A stretch of 64,000 nucleotides of DNA, from positions 186,001 through 250,000 of the forward strand of contig OX637803.1 in NCBI GenBank assembly GCA_951802425.1. The letters run 5' to 3'. The stretch is from Clavaria fumosa (lineage: Eukaryota > Basidiomycota > Agaricomycetes > Agaricales > Clavariaceae). Below, in pieces: positions 21,644 to 33,122 of this stretch. The notes beneath the pieces were generated by a model. It searched no databases, was not told where the DNA came from, and was given only the letters and a program-made list of their open reading frames with translations. A program made the translations under genes and the position numbers. How positions within the stretch are numbered: position 1 is the first letter of the stretch; each line of letters begins with the position of its first letter.

Positions 21644-21898
21644 TATACTTGTTGAGATAAAATTGAGCTGCTGAATCAAGAGCATTATTTCTGGTCCATG
21701 AGATAGGTACATCTGCTGATCCAAAGTGAGGAATCAACAGACAACTGTGCCAAATCCTATCAATGCTGACTACTTCAGCATTTGCAGAATTTTGTCAAGT
21801 AGACAAAATAATCTGATACATGCCAGTTGCTAGATCAAAGCTTGTAAGTGGTCTGTACCAGTGAACATATGCTAAAGGATGTGGTACTATGCCCAGGC

Positions 21899-22299
21899 CA
21901 TCAGCAAAACAGCTTGGCTAAATGTAAGTATGGACTGGTATGGACTGGTGTGTAACACCCCAAGTTGTCTTGGGGTGTTACATACCAGTCCATACCTCTC
22001 TACTGTACCATTTCATTCAATCGACCAGGTGGTGTGATGCATTCCTCTGGTCAAATTTTGAATTGACTGAAAGTAGAAGTCAAGTGTCACATGAGGGATA
22101 ATTGACTGCCCCTCCACCAGTATATATTAGGTAACTGTCACCCAAAAAGGGAATTTCACCTTACAAATTGACCAATTCCTCAAATGATGTGTGACCAGTG
22201 TGATTTTTGGCCAATTTGGGGAGGTGCATGATGCATGACAGGTCAATTGAATGAAATGGTACAGTATACTGACAACTCAGCTGAGCTGTTTTGCTGATG
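21899..22299. repeat. nested 400-bp CATCAGCAAAAC repeat
   Basis: Bounded by CATCAGCAAAACAGCT and AGCTGTTTTGCTGATG. Inside are a hairpin (GTGTAACACCCCAAG / CTTGGGGTGTTACA) and a second inverted pair, ACTGTACCATTTCATTCAAT. The same block, inverted, is at 32722-33122 in the twin. No target duplication is visible. Confidence 0.75.
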
Positions 22300-22665
22300 A
22301 GATGCTTTGGAAGATCAAAAATCTTGCTACATGAAGACCTAGTTGAAGTTGACATCAAATTGTAGACAATTGATAGCCTTAGACTAACCTTTTAATCCAT
22401 CCTCTTTCCACTGTGATTTGTTTTCAATGATCAAGGTAGTGTCAAAGCATGGTGGAGTTGCTGGCTTGCATGGTCCATTAGAATGGCCAGGCATTCCATG
22501 AATCTGATATAATTGTTCATCAGCTTGGGGCTTGGATGGCAACTTGACAGTAATATATTTATACACATCAAATCAATCATGATAGTTTGGATGAATATGA
22601 TCTCTTCCAAAAGATTGCTCCAAAAAGGTGTTCAAAGCTTGGATAAAGCTAGGTACCCATTTATT
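22300..22665 (-). pseudogene. Plavaka transposase C-terminal remnant (left copy)
   Basis: The minus strand encodes YKYITVKLPSKPQADEQLYQ followed by PPCFDTTLIIENKSQW and GLKG. An intron (GTTAGTC to ACTAG) then leads to LHVARF/FDLPKHL. This matches the remembered C-terminal pattern of Plavaka transposases: VTVxLPRxPQ, then FDTxLV, then G-RVxRVRVIFxLP. A TGA precedes VYKYITVK. The catalytic DDE core is not visible anywhere in the element. Confidence 0.65.
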
Positions 22666-22899
22666 TTGGTAAATTAGTACAGAAAATATCAATTTTTTTT
22701 TTGACATATCCACATTAATCTACAGATCAAGTAGTGTCTTATGAAAAAAAAAAATCTTGAGAATTACTTGAGAATTGACTGAGAAATGGGCCAGAACATT
22801 TGTGGGTCACTGATTTGGTAAGCTTGCTGTACTTGTGGCATGGTGGGAATTGCCGTCCCAGAAAGTCGTCACATGCTCTGTGTTGAACTTGTCGTTCTC

Positions 22900-24450
22900 T
22901 CTCTCGCCTCCCACCATCACCCTCTCTCCTCCCTTTCTCCCATCCCCAGCAACGACGACAGCGGCGACGGCGCCCTCACCCTCTCTCCTCCCTTTCTCCC
23001 ATCCACAGCAACGATGACAGCGGCGACGGCACCCTCACCCTCACCTCCAGCGATGACGACGACGGCGGCAGCACCCTCACCCTCACCCTCCTCCAGTGAT
23101 GATGATGACGGCGGCGGTACCCTCACCCTCTCTCTCTCCTCCAGCGATGACGGCGGCGGCGGCGGCACCTCCTCCCTCTCCCTCTCCCTCTCCTTCAGTG
23201 ACAACCACGGCAGCGGCGGCACCCTCAGCGAGGGGCCACCAGGTGCGCCCTCTCCCTTTTTTCCATGATTCTTTTCATTTTTTTAATCTACAGGGCGATG
23301 GTGAGGGCGGCGGCACTTCTCCGTCTCCTCTCTCTCACTCTCCTCCCTCTCCTCCCTCCCTCTCTCCTCCCCCTCCCTCTCTCCTCCAGCAACTACGACG
23401 ATGGCAGCGGCAGCAGCAACGCAACAGCGGCGGCAGCGACGGCGACAGCGACAGCGGCGGCAGCGACGGTGACGGCGACAGCGGCGGCAGCGACGGTGAC
23501 AGCGGCGGCAACAGCGACGGCAACAGCGACGGCAACAGCGGCGGCAACAGCAAGGGTGGCAGCGGCGGCAGCAACATCGACGGCAGCGGCAGCAACAACG
23601 ACGGTGGCGGCGGCGGCAACAACAGCGACGGCGGTGGCGGCAACAACAGCGACGGTGACGGCGGCGGCAACAACAGTGACGGTGACGGCGGCGGCAACAA
23701 CAGCGACGGCGGCGGCGGCGGCAACGACAGCAACGGCGGCGGCAACGACAGCAACGGTGGCGACAGCAGTGGCAGCGATGGCGACGGCGGCAGCAATGAC
23801 AGCGACAGCGGCGGCAACGACAGCGACGGCGGCGGCGGCAGCAACGACAGCAACGGCGGCGACAGCAGCGGCAGCAACGGCGACGGCGGCGGCAACGACA
23901 GCAACGGCGACGGCGGCGGCAACGACAGCGACAGCGGCAGCAACGGCGGCGGCAACGACAGCAGCGGCAGCGACAGCGACGGCGGCAGCAATGACAGCGA
24001 CGGCGGCGGCAACAACAGCGGCAGCAGTGACAGCAACGGCGAGGGCGACGGCAACGACAGCAACGGCGGCGACAGCAATGGCAGCGACAGCAGCGGCAGC
24101 GACGGCGACGGCGGCAGCAACGACGGTGACGGCGGCGGCAATGACAGCGACGGCGGCGGCGGCGATGGCGGCGACAGCGGCGGCAACGACAGCGACGGCG
24201 GCGGCGGCAATGGCGGCAATGGCGGCGACAGCGGTGGCAACGATGGCGGCAACAACAGTGACGGCGGCGGCAACAACAGCGACGGCGGCGACGGCAGTGG
24301 CAACGACAGCGGCAACGACAGCGATGGCGGCGGCGGTGATGGTGACGGCAGCGACAGCAGCGGCGGCGGCGATGGCGGTGACGGCGGTGACAGCGGCGGC
24401 GGCGGCGATGGCGGTGACGGCGGCGGCAGCAGCAGCAGCAGCAATGGCCC
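22900..24450. repeat. triplet arrays (GGC/GAC/AAC)n with open frame
   Basis: From 22900 the sequence is CTCACCCTC- and GACGGCGGC-rich. From 23390 it becomes a nearly pure mix of GGC, GAC, AAC and AGC triplets. The + frame 23096-24499 stays open (467 codons, mostly Ser, Gly, Asp, Asn), and two other frames stay open as long. That points to triplet expansion rather than a selected protein. Confidence 0.85.
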
Positions 24451-24689
24451 AGGCCCCCTACTGCAGTCCCAGACTGACAGCGGGGACCTGGGCCATTGAT
24501 TTTGTGGTGGCTGGTGTGCAGAGGAAGGAAGGAGCAGTGGTGGCAGCAGGAAGCGGCACATAGCACTACCATAGTCTACTGTAGTATCAACCTGGGCTAC
24601 CATTTGAGACAAGTGAACTACCATGTACCATTGAATCACATTTATGTCCTTTGTATACTCTGGTGCATTGTATGGGATCTACTCAGTGC

Positions 24690-24812
24690 TACAGAGCAAT
24701 ATATCAGAACTACCATTACTACAGAGCAATATATGGGAACTACTGTTACTACAGAGCAATATATGGGAACTACCATTACTACAGAGCAATATATGGGATC
24801 TACTGGGTCTAT
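24690..24812. repeat. 30-bp repeat CTACAGAGCAATATATGGGA
   Basis: Four copies of TACTACAGAGCAATATATGG near the element end, with matching inverted copies at 30310-30435 in the twin. Confidence 0.9.
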
Positions 24813-25065
24813 ATAACTCGTTACTAGCTACTGAGCTACTGCTGCTACCATGACTACATGGTACTATATTGTTTGAACTTTTTTTCCTGATGTGATCATG
24901 GGCACTGCAGTGAGCTCGCCAGCTTCCACTGTCTTGCGGCCATGTCAGTGACTTATCAAATAACCGGCGAGCCATACCTTGTTAGACAGCCCTCCCCACA
25001 AGATGAGAACAGTGATGATGTATACATACAAAATGTGTAGATACTTAGTTTACAAATTTCTCCTG

Positions 25066-25210
25066 AAAGCCGGGGCCTGAGCCTGAGCCGAGCCCAGGCT
25101 GGCCCTGAGCCTTCTACAACAGCTTGGCTCACCACAACTGTAAGCCTGAGCTGGGTCAAGCCAAGCCTGAGCTGGGGCATTTGAGCTGGGCTGGGCCCTG
25201 CACAGCACTA
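25066..25210 (-). mobile_element. hAT-type MITE, terminal CAGCACTA
   Basis: The right end GGGCCCTGCACAGCACTA is the inverse of the MITE start seen at 19207. The body is GAGCCTGAGCCGAGCCCAGG-rich. The left end is approximate. Confidence 0.65.
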
Positions 25211-26702
25211 ATCATAGTATTGATTTTTTCATGTCTTTTCACATTTTCTGGCACATTTCAGCATTTTTTTGCATACAAATGCATGCATGGGCATGCATGG
25301 GCATTCACAAATTTTATGAAACATTTGATTTTTGTCCAGAACAGTCCTTCATACATCTCCATTCGTCCCAGGCTCCTACTGGTTGAAAGAGAGGGGGTGA
25401 AAGGAAAGAAGTATTCAAGATATTAAAACTACAGTGCAATGATGGATATTATCTAATCTGTCACCCTAACTTTCAGGTGCCCCGTTCCCCCCATGTAAAA
25501 CACAGTGTAGATGATTATACAGAGGAACACTGGCTGGCGTAGAGGATATACTCCTGGAGCACTTTGTGGTCGAAGAGCATGTCTGGTGAAGTGTGGGATT
25601 TGCGGCACTGGGATAAGAGGAGGTGCATGTGGAGTTACTCACTGTCTACGTCGTCTCACGTCCCTATCATCCTCAACAACCTCCCGTTGCTCCTCCACAC
25701 ACCAGCAGCACCATAATCTTGTTGCGACTACCACCACCGGCGCTGCCATCGCAAGACTTGCTACTGTTGCCCCCGGCCTCGCCGTCATCGTCGACCGCGC
25801 CAGTGCGGCGATTGTTCCCACTGATGCATAATCAGACACGATGGGTGGAGGTGCACCTGCTCCCCCAGAAAAAAGCGATCATGATTGAGTATATTTTTAT
25901 CTCGACGCAAGTACACGCGCTGGAAAGCGCACCTTGGAGCACTCTCGCATGCTGTCTGACGTGGCCACTCAGCTAATACAGTGCGCCCAGCATGATCGGC
26001 AGCTCTGGCGGCGAGCGCGGCAGTTGCGAGGGCAGCTGCGATGGCGGCGAGTGCAGCAGTTGCGAGGGCAGCTGCGACGGCGGCGAGTGCAGCAGTTGCG
26101 AGGGCAGCTGCGACGAAGGTGTCGAACGCGTCAGTCCCTGGCTCACCGCGCCCAGCAACGCGCCGCACGGTTGCGGCGTCAGCGGGCCCTCCTGCAGGAT
26201 CAGTGTGAAGAAACTTTGCGACGCCGTTGTATCTGCATGTCCGTTCGCCAGGCTTGCACCGCCGTCGCCGTCGCCGCCGCCGAGGCCCGCGTCCGTATCC
26301 TCGTACTCCTTCCCCTTCTCGACACGCGCTCTCGCGCAGGCGGCGGCGCATGCGATAAAGCAGCGGCGATGATGCCGAGCGCGACGAGCCATTAGTGGTA
26401 CAACAAGATGATTTTTTTGAGACACACAAGGGTGAGGCAGCGTCGCGGGCATCACTGAGACAGCGTCTGGTGTTGAGGAGAGACGGCGGTGCGGTGGTGA
26501 TGGTGGCGATGGGTGATGTTTCACGGGCGTGGCCTGAGGAGGAGCGGACAAGGCGAAGGTGTTGTTATTGCTGTTGCTGTAGCTACTGTTATGAATGGGC
26601 ATGTCAGCGGTGGAAAGGGAGAGGAGACCAAGGCCAGGCCCAACACGTAGGCGAGAGAGGCCAGCTCAGCAAATTTGCAGCAAAGGCGGCGCATTGTTCT
26701 TA
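25211..26702. other. GC-rich region upstream of the protease-like gene
   Basis: GC-rich open frames run on both strands but none has a recognisable domain. A tandem repeat of about 36 bp (GGCAGCTGCGACGGCGGCGA) lies at 26010-26115 and explains the Ala-rich minus frame. The last 200 bases probably contain the promoter of the gene at 26703, but I see no clear TATA box. Confidence 0.4.
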
Positions 26703-28865
26703 TGTTCGATTCCCGGACTTTCTCCTTTCTCTTTCTCCCCGACTCTTCACTTTGTCTGGTCGCCATACCACTCTCCCAGCTCGCTCAACTCGCTCAACGC
26801 ACTTCCTCAATCAACTACTCTCTTAGCCCAGTGTCTGAACCTCCCACAAGCGAGTTCTTTTACATTTAATTGGTCTTCTTCTATACTGACCCCTTTTCTA
26901 GTGGATACCTTGGAGCTTCACGTCCAGTCGTCAGCTTTCGACTACGAGTGTGCCATTTACTCCAACGCCCCCCCATCCAACGACAGTGATTCAGACTACT
27001 CCGACCTCAGCGTTTCTTCCGTCGAATTTTCTCGCTACGAAGTCTCCAAGCTCGAGGCATACCTTTACTATTTCGGTATCCGGGGTCCCAGACGCCGGGG
27101 TCCCAAGTTGATCTTCCGGACGTCCAAGGATGTCTTCACACCGCCCTCAGGGCCAGAGCAAGATTCTCGTCTCATGCAGCTTCGGCCAGTCTATGAGCAC
27201 GACGAACTTGGCAAGGACGATCTGTGGGCTACCATTCGTTCTAAGGTTCGTGATCTTCTCGAAGCGCAGCAATTTGCGGACTGACATTCGTTCCAAGGTT
27301 GTTGAACTCCTCGACCAGCGAAACATCAAGCATTCGTCCGTCGACCTTGTTCGTTTCAGCTGGGTTGAGGAGAACAAGGACGACGAGGAGAACGAGGATG
27401 AAGAGAATGAAGAGGATGACGAGGACGTCGACATCAAGGTCGCCCCGTACGGGACAGTCGTTACCACTCCCGTCACGATTTGGGTGGGAGTCTTGCCTGA
27501 TACTCTCACCGGTGAGGTCGCATTCCACTCTTCCAACGACATCCTCGATCTCCTCAAGAAGCACGGCATTTCCGATGTCGAGGTTGCGTACCGTGAGTCG
27601 GTGGCCAGGCCTTTCAGTGGTCCCGAACTGTTCGCACCCGTCTCGGATCTCGATCCCCTCAAAGCCGTCATCGATCCTGTGACTACTGCACTTGGCCTGC
27701 CTATCGCTGGCTTGAAGACGCTCGACAGCCAGGGAACCATGGGCTTCTACTTCAGAGTGGGAACCCATCTTTATGGCGTCACGGCCCGCCACGTCCTGTT
27801 CCCTGACAATGAAGGCAATGATCTATATTCCTACGTCGGTACGTTCTTTTCCCCGAGAAGATGTGCGCAATTTTGACTGCACCTACAAAGCCGGGCCTAA
27901 GAAGGAGGTTGTCCTCATGGGCACCAGAGCTTTCAACAACTTCCTCACATCCATCCAGGGCCATATCGGCACCCTGAACAACACGGTTATCATCTTGGAG
28001 ACGCGGGCTACAGCATTAACGGCGAGATCGGAGGGCGGTGGCCTTAACGCTGAGCAGGCGGCACGCGAGCTGGTGAAGACTCAAGACCAGCTGAGCGAGA
28101 CACAGACGGCGATCAAGGAGCTCAAGCAGTTCTTCGTGAAGATGAAGAGGCAGTGGAAGAAGCCGAAGGACCGGGTCATTGGACACATCGTCTGGGCACC
28201 TCCCGTCAGTGTCTCTACCGCTCCTCACAGTTATACGAAGGATGTTTGCGTCGTCAAACTCGACGAGAAGAAGTTCTTGCAGAACTTCAGGATGAATGTG
28301 CTCGACTTAGGCATGCTGATCCGTCTAGCTAAAGGCATCTAATCTAACTGTTCATATTCCAGGCCCTGAGATCGACGCCGCCAAGTTCATCAGCTTGATG
28401 TACCCTCGCATCAATGCGCCATCCGATTTCTGTTATCCTGCCGAACGCCTCCTCGAGCTCCGAGGGATTCTCTCCGCCGAAGAGATACGCACACCCAACA
28501 ACAAAGACCACAAAGGCGACCCCATCCGATACGTTATAAAGCGCGGCCTCACCACGCTCACCACAATCGGTTGTTTGACTGGATTTGAGTCTCATGTTCG
28601 CCGTTACTTCGCCCTAGGCAACCGCAATTCGGTGGAAGCAGCAGTCTACCCATATAACAATGACTCCGGTCCGTTCTCCAGGGGTGGGGACTCTGGGTCC
28701 ATCGTCGTCGACGCCCGCGGCATGTTCGTTGCCCTCCTCACTGGTGGCACAGGACCAACCGATTCCTCTGACATCACGTTTGGTTCGCCAATGTACTGGC
28801 TCTGGGACGTCATCAAGGCCAAGTTCCCTGGTGCCAACCTCTACTTCGAAGATGATGAACACTAG
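26703..28865 (+). CDS. trypsin-like serine protease-like protein, 4 or more exons
   Basis: Exons read about 26903-27245, 27298-27838, 27891-28310 and 28363-28865 (TAG), joined by three 52-nt introns. The protein carries YLYYFGIRGPRRRGPKLIFR near its start and an acidic Glu/Asp run. It then has VGTHLYGVTARHVLF (candidate catalytic His), a helical segment rich in Glu and Lys, and FSRGGDSGSIVVDARG (candidate catalytic Ser in GDSGS). The end is YWLWDVIKAKFPGANLYFED. This is a multi-copy family in mushrooms with a chymotrypsin-like fold. Cellular role unknown. No signal peptide is evident. The start at 26703 is provisional because the frame shifts near 26865, where another intron or a defect lies. 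It is the best candidate host gene here. Confidence 0.82.
27246..27297 (+). other. 52-nt intron resembling a duplicated exon segment
   Basis: GTTCGT donor, CTGAC branch point 12 nt before CCAAG. Splicing it joins IRSK to VVELLDQRNIKH in frame. The intron and flank translate as IRSKVRDLLEAQQ, a near repeat of IRSKVVELLDQRN, which follows it. Confidence 0.7.
28311..28362 (+). other. GC-AG intron
   Basis: Only splicing from GCATGC at 28311 to CCAG at 28362 keeps the frame (LDLG then PEIDA). A TCTAAC branch point is present. The donor is GC rather than GT. Confidence 0.7.
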
Positions 28866-29742
28866 GTTCGTCTCTTCCTTCTGCCTCGTCCTCTCGAGGT
28901 CCGCGTCTGCAGCAAGTATACTTTCTACCTATTATGTCAGCAATCCTTTTTTGTTTCTAACTAGCAGCTAACCCGTGCTACGCTACGGTTGCAGCCTGCA
29001 CTACACTATTTGTTGTTTACTACCTGGATCCTCCCACCCTCACTGTGCTCGGGGGGCCCCACCAAAATGAGGCTTGAGGCTTGAGGTTTGTCGTTTGTAT
29101 CATGTGCTTTTGTCTTATGTCACCTGATCAATGTTAAATTGTAGTATAGATAAATTGTAGTATAGATCATTCTTATTTAATTGTATCCAATCAAATGCTT
29201 GTTGCTGATGTAATAAGGTAGCGGTAAAGCAGCCACCCCGGCGTCTGAAGACACCTGGGGGGCTCAAAGTGCAAGGTCGTGTAAGCAAATGGTAAAAGGC
29301 TACAGAAAGAGTATCCACAGCACGAAGATGAGACACTGAAGTTGGGGTGTGTCCGGGTACAAGGTCTGTACGTGATAGAGAAGATGTAAGTAGGTAAGAA
29401 AGGCGTCCGATGAGCGTCTGTGACTATACAGAGGTGTGCGCGGAGAGTTTAGCATCTGTGCGTGGAGAGTTTAGCGTCTGATGAGCGTGCGGTGAGCGTT
29501 CGCGAGTAAGTGAAGTACATGAGCAAAAGGTTACAGAGTGCTGTGGACCAATTTTTTATTTTATTTTATTAAGTCATTTGAGATGGAGGTGATCTGGTTG
29601 GAGCAACCTGGGCATCCACTTTGTTCCCCAGGATGAGCACGTGCAGTAAGAAAGGGTTTTTTCATATGTAGCACTCGAAAGCATTTGAGGACCACCTGCC
29701 TGCTGCCCAGATGAGTTCGGGGGCCACGCCGTCCTCTGCCAG
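28866..29742. other. 3' flank of protease-like gene; unassigned
   Basis: No gene. A short hairpin-like AACCCGTGCTACGCTACGGTT lies at about 28971. Near 29400-29490 GAGCGT and GGAGAGTTTAGC are repeated. The region ends at the MITE. Confidence 0.35.
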
Positions 29743-29885
29743 TAGTGATGTGCAAAGCCCGGCCTCAAGCCCTGGGCTGGCCAGGCCGAGCTGGGCTTTT
29801 CATAGGGCTTTGCAGGGCCTGGGGCCCAGCTTAAGGTTTCAGAAGCCGGGGCCGCAGGCTCAGGCCATGGCTTCCGTGCCACCAT
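29743..29885 (+). mobile_element. hAT-type MITE, terminal TAGTGATGTGCAAAGCCCGG
   Basis: The best-preserved terminal sequence of the family in this window. CCTGGGCTGGCCAGGCC-type subterminal repeats follow. The right end is unclear. Confidence 0.7.
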
Positions 29886-29929
29886 TTGTCCCAGCCTGGT
29901 GATGCAGAGGCATCACAAGTGCTCTCTAC

Positions 29930-30226
29930 CCCATGCGTATTGGGGTCGTGCCGCTTCCTTCCACCTCCATTGCCATCGTTGCAAGGCTGATAACCTCGAA
30001 CAGTTCAGACACTCGTTCGAGTCCCTGACCTTGAGCCTAGATAACAATGAAGATGTCAGTGGGGTCCCTGACTTTCGGTCACCTCTTCCACCGAGACACA
30101 TCAGACTTTGTTGGTGGCTTTTGCCCAGACTCATGTGTGTCCCCTACACCTCTGCTGTCCGGGCACTGGATTGTGTCGTCTCTCCAAACCAAGCTGCTAC
30201 TCCTGGATTCGATCTGGGGCCCCTGC
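29930..30226 (+). pseudogene. possible 5' part of a Cys-rich gene split by the right twin element
   Basis: Contains FHLHCHRCKADNLEQFRHSF in one frame and HRDTSDFVGGFCPDSC in another. Excising the twin element plus its 2-bp duplication removes 4,701 bp, a multiple of three, so the second frame joins the Cys-rich frame at 34965-35380. The family is not recognised and the link is an inference. Confidence 0.35.
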
Positions 30227-30669
30227 CGCATCAGGAAAAAAAGTTCAAACAATATAGTACTATGTAGTCATGGTAGCAGCAGTAGCTCAGTAGCTAGTAA
30301 CGAGTTATATAGACCCAGTAGATCCCATATATTGCTCTGTAGTAATGGTAGTTCCCATATATTGCTCTGTAGTAACAGTAGTTCCCATATATTGCTCTGT
30401 AGTAATGGTAGTTCTTATATATTGCTCTGTAGCACTGAGTAGATCCCATACAATGCACCAGAGTATACAAAGGACATAAATGTGATTCAATGGTACATGG
30501 TAGTTCACTTGTCTCAAATGGTAGCCCGGGTTGATACTACAGTAGACTATGGTAGTGCTATGTGCCGCTTCCTGCTGCCACCACTGCTCCTTCCTTCCTC
30601 TGCACACCAGCCACCACAAAATCAATGGCCCAGGTCCCTGCTGTCAGTCTGGGACTGCAGTAGGGGGCC

Positions 30670-32110
30670 TGGGCCATTGCTGCTGCTGCTGCTGCCGCTG
30701 CCACCACTGTCGCTGCCGTCACCGCCATTGCCGCTGCCGCCGTTGCTGTCGTTGCCGCCACCGCCATTGCCGCCATTGCTGTCGCTGTTGTTGCCGCCGC
30801 CGCCACCGCCACCGTCACTGTCGTTGCCGCCGTCATTGCCACCGCTGTTGCCGCCGTTGCCGCCACCATCGCCGCCGCCGCCGCCATCGCTGTCATTGCC
30901 GCCGCCGTCACTGTCGTTGCTGCCATCGTCGCCATCACTGCCACTGCTGTCGCCGCTGTTGCTGTCGTTGCCGTCGCCCTCGCCGTTGCTGTCACTGCCG
31001 CTGCTGTCGCTGCCGCCGCTGTCATTGCCGCCGCTGTCGCTGTTGTTGCCACCGCCGTCGCTGTTGTTGCTGCCGCTGCTGTTGTTGCCACCGCCATTGC
31101 CGCCGCTGTTGCTGTCATTGCTGCCGCCGTTGCCGTTGCTGCCACTGCTGTCACTGCCGTTGCTGTCGTTGCCGCCGCCATTGCCGTTGCTGCTGCTGCC
31201 GCTGTCGCTGTCGTTGCCGCCACCGTTGCTGTCATTGCCGCCACCGTTGCTGTCGTTGCTGCCACCGTCGCCGTCGCTGCCACTGCTGTCGCTGCCATTG
31301 CTGTTGTTGCCGCCACCGCCACCATTGCTGTCATTGCCGCCGCTGTCGCCGTCGCTGTTGTTGCCGCCGCCACCGTCATTGTTGCTGCTGCTGCCGTCGA
31401 TGTTGCTGCCGCCGCTGCCACCCTCGCTGTTGCCGCCGCTGTTGCCATCGCTGTTGCCGTCGCTGTTGCTGCCGCCATCACCGTCGCTGCCGCCGCCATC
31501 ACCGTTGCTGCCGCTGCTGTTGCTCTGTTGCCACTGCCGCCGCCGCTGTTGCGTTGCTGCTGCCGCTGCCGTCGCCACTGTTGCGTTGCTGCTGCCGCTG
31601 CCATCGTCGTAGTTGCTGGAGGAGAGAGGGAGGGGGAGGAGAGAGGGAGGGAGGAGAGGGAGGAGAGTGAGAGGGAGGAGAGTGAGAGAGAGGAGACGGA
31701 GAAGTGCCACCGCCCTCACCATCGCCCTGTAGATTTAAAAAAATGAAAAGAATCATGGAAAAAAGGGAGAGGGCGCACCTGGTGGCCCCTCGCTGAGGGT
31801 GCCGCCGCTGCCGTGGTTGTCACTGAAGGAGAGGGAGAGGGAGAGGGAGGAGGTGCCGCCGCCGCCGCCGTCATCGCTGGAGGAGAGAGAGAGGGTGAGG
31901 GTACCGCCGCCGTCGTCATCATCACTGGAGGAGGGTGAGGGTGAGGGTGCTGCCGCTGTCGTCGTCATCGCTGGAGGTGAGGGTGAGGGTGCCGTCGCCG
32001 CTGTCGTCGTTGCTGTGGATGGGAGAAAGGGAGGAGAGAGGGTGAGGGTGCTGTCGCCGCTGTCGTCATTGCTGGGGATGGGAGAAAGGGAGGAGAGAGG
32101 GTGATGGTGG
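30670..32110. repeat. triplet arrays of the right copy
   Basis: Inverse of 22900-24450: GCCGCTGTTGCTGTCGTT-type triplets to about 31600, then CTCCCTC/GAGGGAG-rich sequence. Shorter than the left copy in the pure triplet part. The long open frames are artefacts. Confidence 0.88.
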
Positions 32111-32355
32111 GAGGCAGAGAGAACGACAAGTTCAACACAGAGCATGTGACGACTTTCTGGGATGGCAACTTCCTACCATCCACAAGTACAGCAAGCTTAC
32201 CAAATCAGTGACCCACAAATGTTCTGGCCCATTTCTCAGTCAATTCTCAAGCAATTCTCAAGATTTTTTTTTTTCATAAGACACTACTTGATCTGTAGAT
32301 TAATGTGGATATGTCAAAAAAAAAAAATTGATATTTTCTGTACTAATTTACCAAA

Positions 32356-32722
32356 ATAAATGGGTACCTAGCTTTATCCAAGCTTTGAACACCTTTTTGG
32401 AGCAACCTTTTGGAAGAGATCATATTCATCCAAACTATCATGATTGATTTGATGTGTATAAATATATTACTGTCAAGTTGCCATCCAAGCCCCAAGCTGA
32501 TGAACAATTATATCAGATTCATGGAATGCCTGGCCATTCTAATGGACCATGCAAGCCAGCAACTCCACCATGCTTTGACACTACCTTGATCATTGAAAAC
32601 AAATCACAGTGGAAAGAGGATGGATTAAAAGGTTAGTCTAAGGCTATCAATTGTCTACAATTTGATGTCAACTTCAACTAGGTCTTCATGTAGCAAGATT
32701 TTTGATCTTCCAAAGCATCTCA
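32356..32722 (+). pseudogene. Plavaka transposase C-terminal remnant (right copy)
   Basis: Identical reading to the left copy: the YKYITVKLPSKPQ block at 32454-32636, then the intron and FDLPKHL. It confirms that the remnant was present in the ancestor of both copies. Confidence 0.65.
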
Positions 32723-33122
32723 TCAGCAAAACAGCTCAGCTGAGTTGTCAGTATACTGTACCATTTCATTCAATTGACCTGTCATGCATCATGCACCTCC
32801 CCAAATTGGCCAAAAATCACACTGGTCACACATCATTTGAGGAATTGGTCAATTTGTAAGGTGAAATTCCCTTTTTGGGTGACAGTTACCTAATATATAC
32901 TGGTGGAGGGGCAGTCAATTATCCCTCATGTGACACTTGACTTCTACTTTCAGTCAATTCAAAATTTGACCAGAGGAATGCATCACACCACCTGGTCGAT
33001 TGAATGAAATGGTACAGTAGAGAGGTATGGACTGGTATGTAACACCCCAAGACAACTTGGGGTGTTACACACCAGTCCATACCAGTCCATACTTACATTT
33101 AGCCAAGCTGTTTTGCTGATGG
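32722..33122. repeat. nested CATCAGCAAAAC repeat (right copy)
   Basis: Inverse of 21899-22299, with the same internal hairpin around CAAGACAACTTGG. Confidence 0.75.

Larger units (their letters stand above)
19951..24892 (-). mobile_element. Plavaka-type element, left copy (4,942 bp)
   Basis: Ends are CATCAGGAAAAAGAACCCCC and TTTTTTTCCTGATG, with TG on both flanks (19949-19950, 24893-24894). It is almost identical, inverted, to 30229-34927. Contents in the minus reading: a CAATATATGGGA repeat, a triplet array, a Plavaka transposase C-terminal remnant, a nested 400-bp CATCAGCAAAAC repeat, and a 60-bp satellite. It differs from its twin by the TA-flanked insertion at 21006-21643 and a shorter satellite. 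It is unlikely to be autonomous. Confidence 0.85.

Noticed and set aside
23096..24640. 430-470-codon frames (Ser/Gly/Asp/Asn, Ala/Thr, Leu/Pro) in the twin element
   Set aside because: Several overlapping frames of equal length on both strands mark a triplet array, not a gene.
28968..28995. Hairpin AACCCGTGCTACGCTACGGTT as a Helitron-type terminus
   Set aside because: No CTRR end, no matching 5' end and no Rep/helicase coding sequence nearby.
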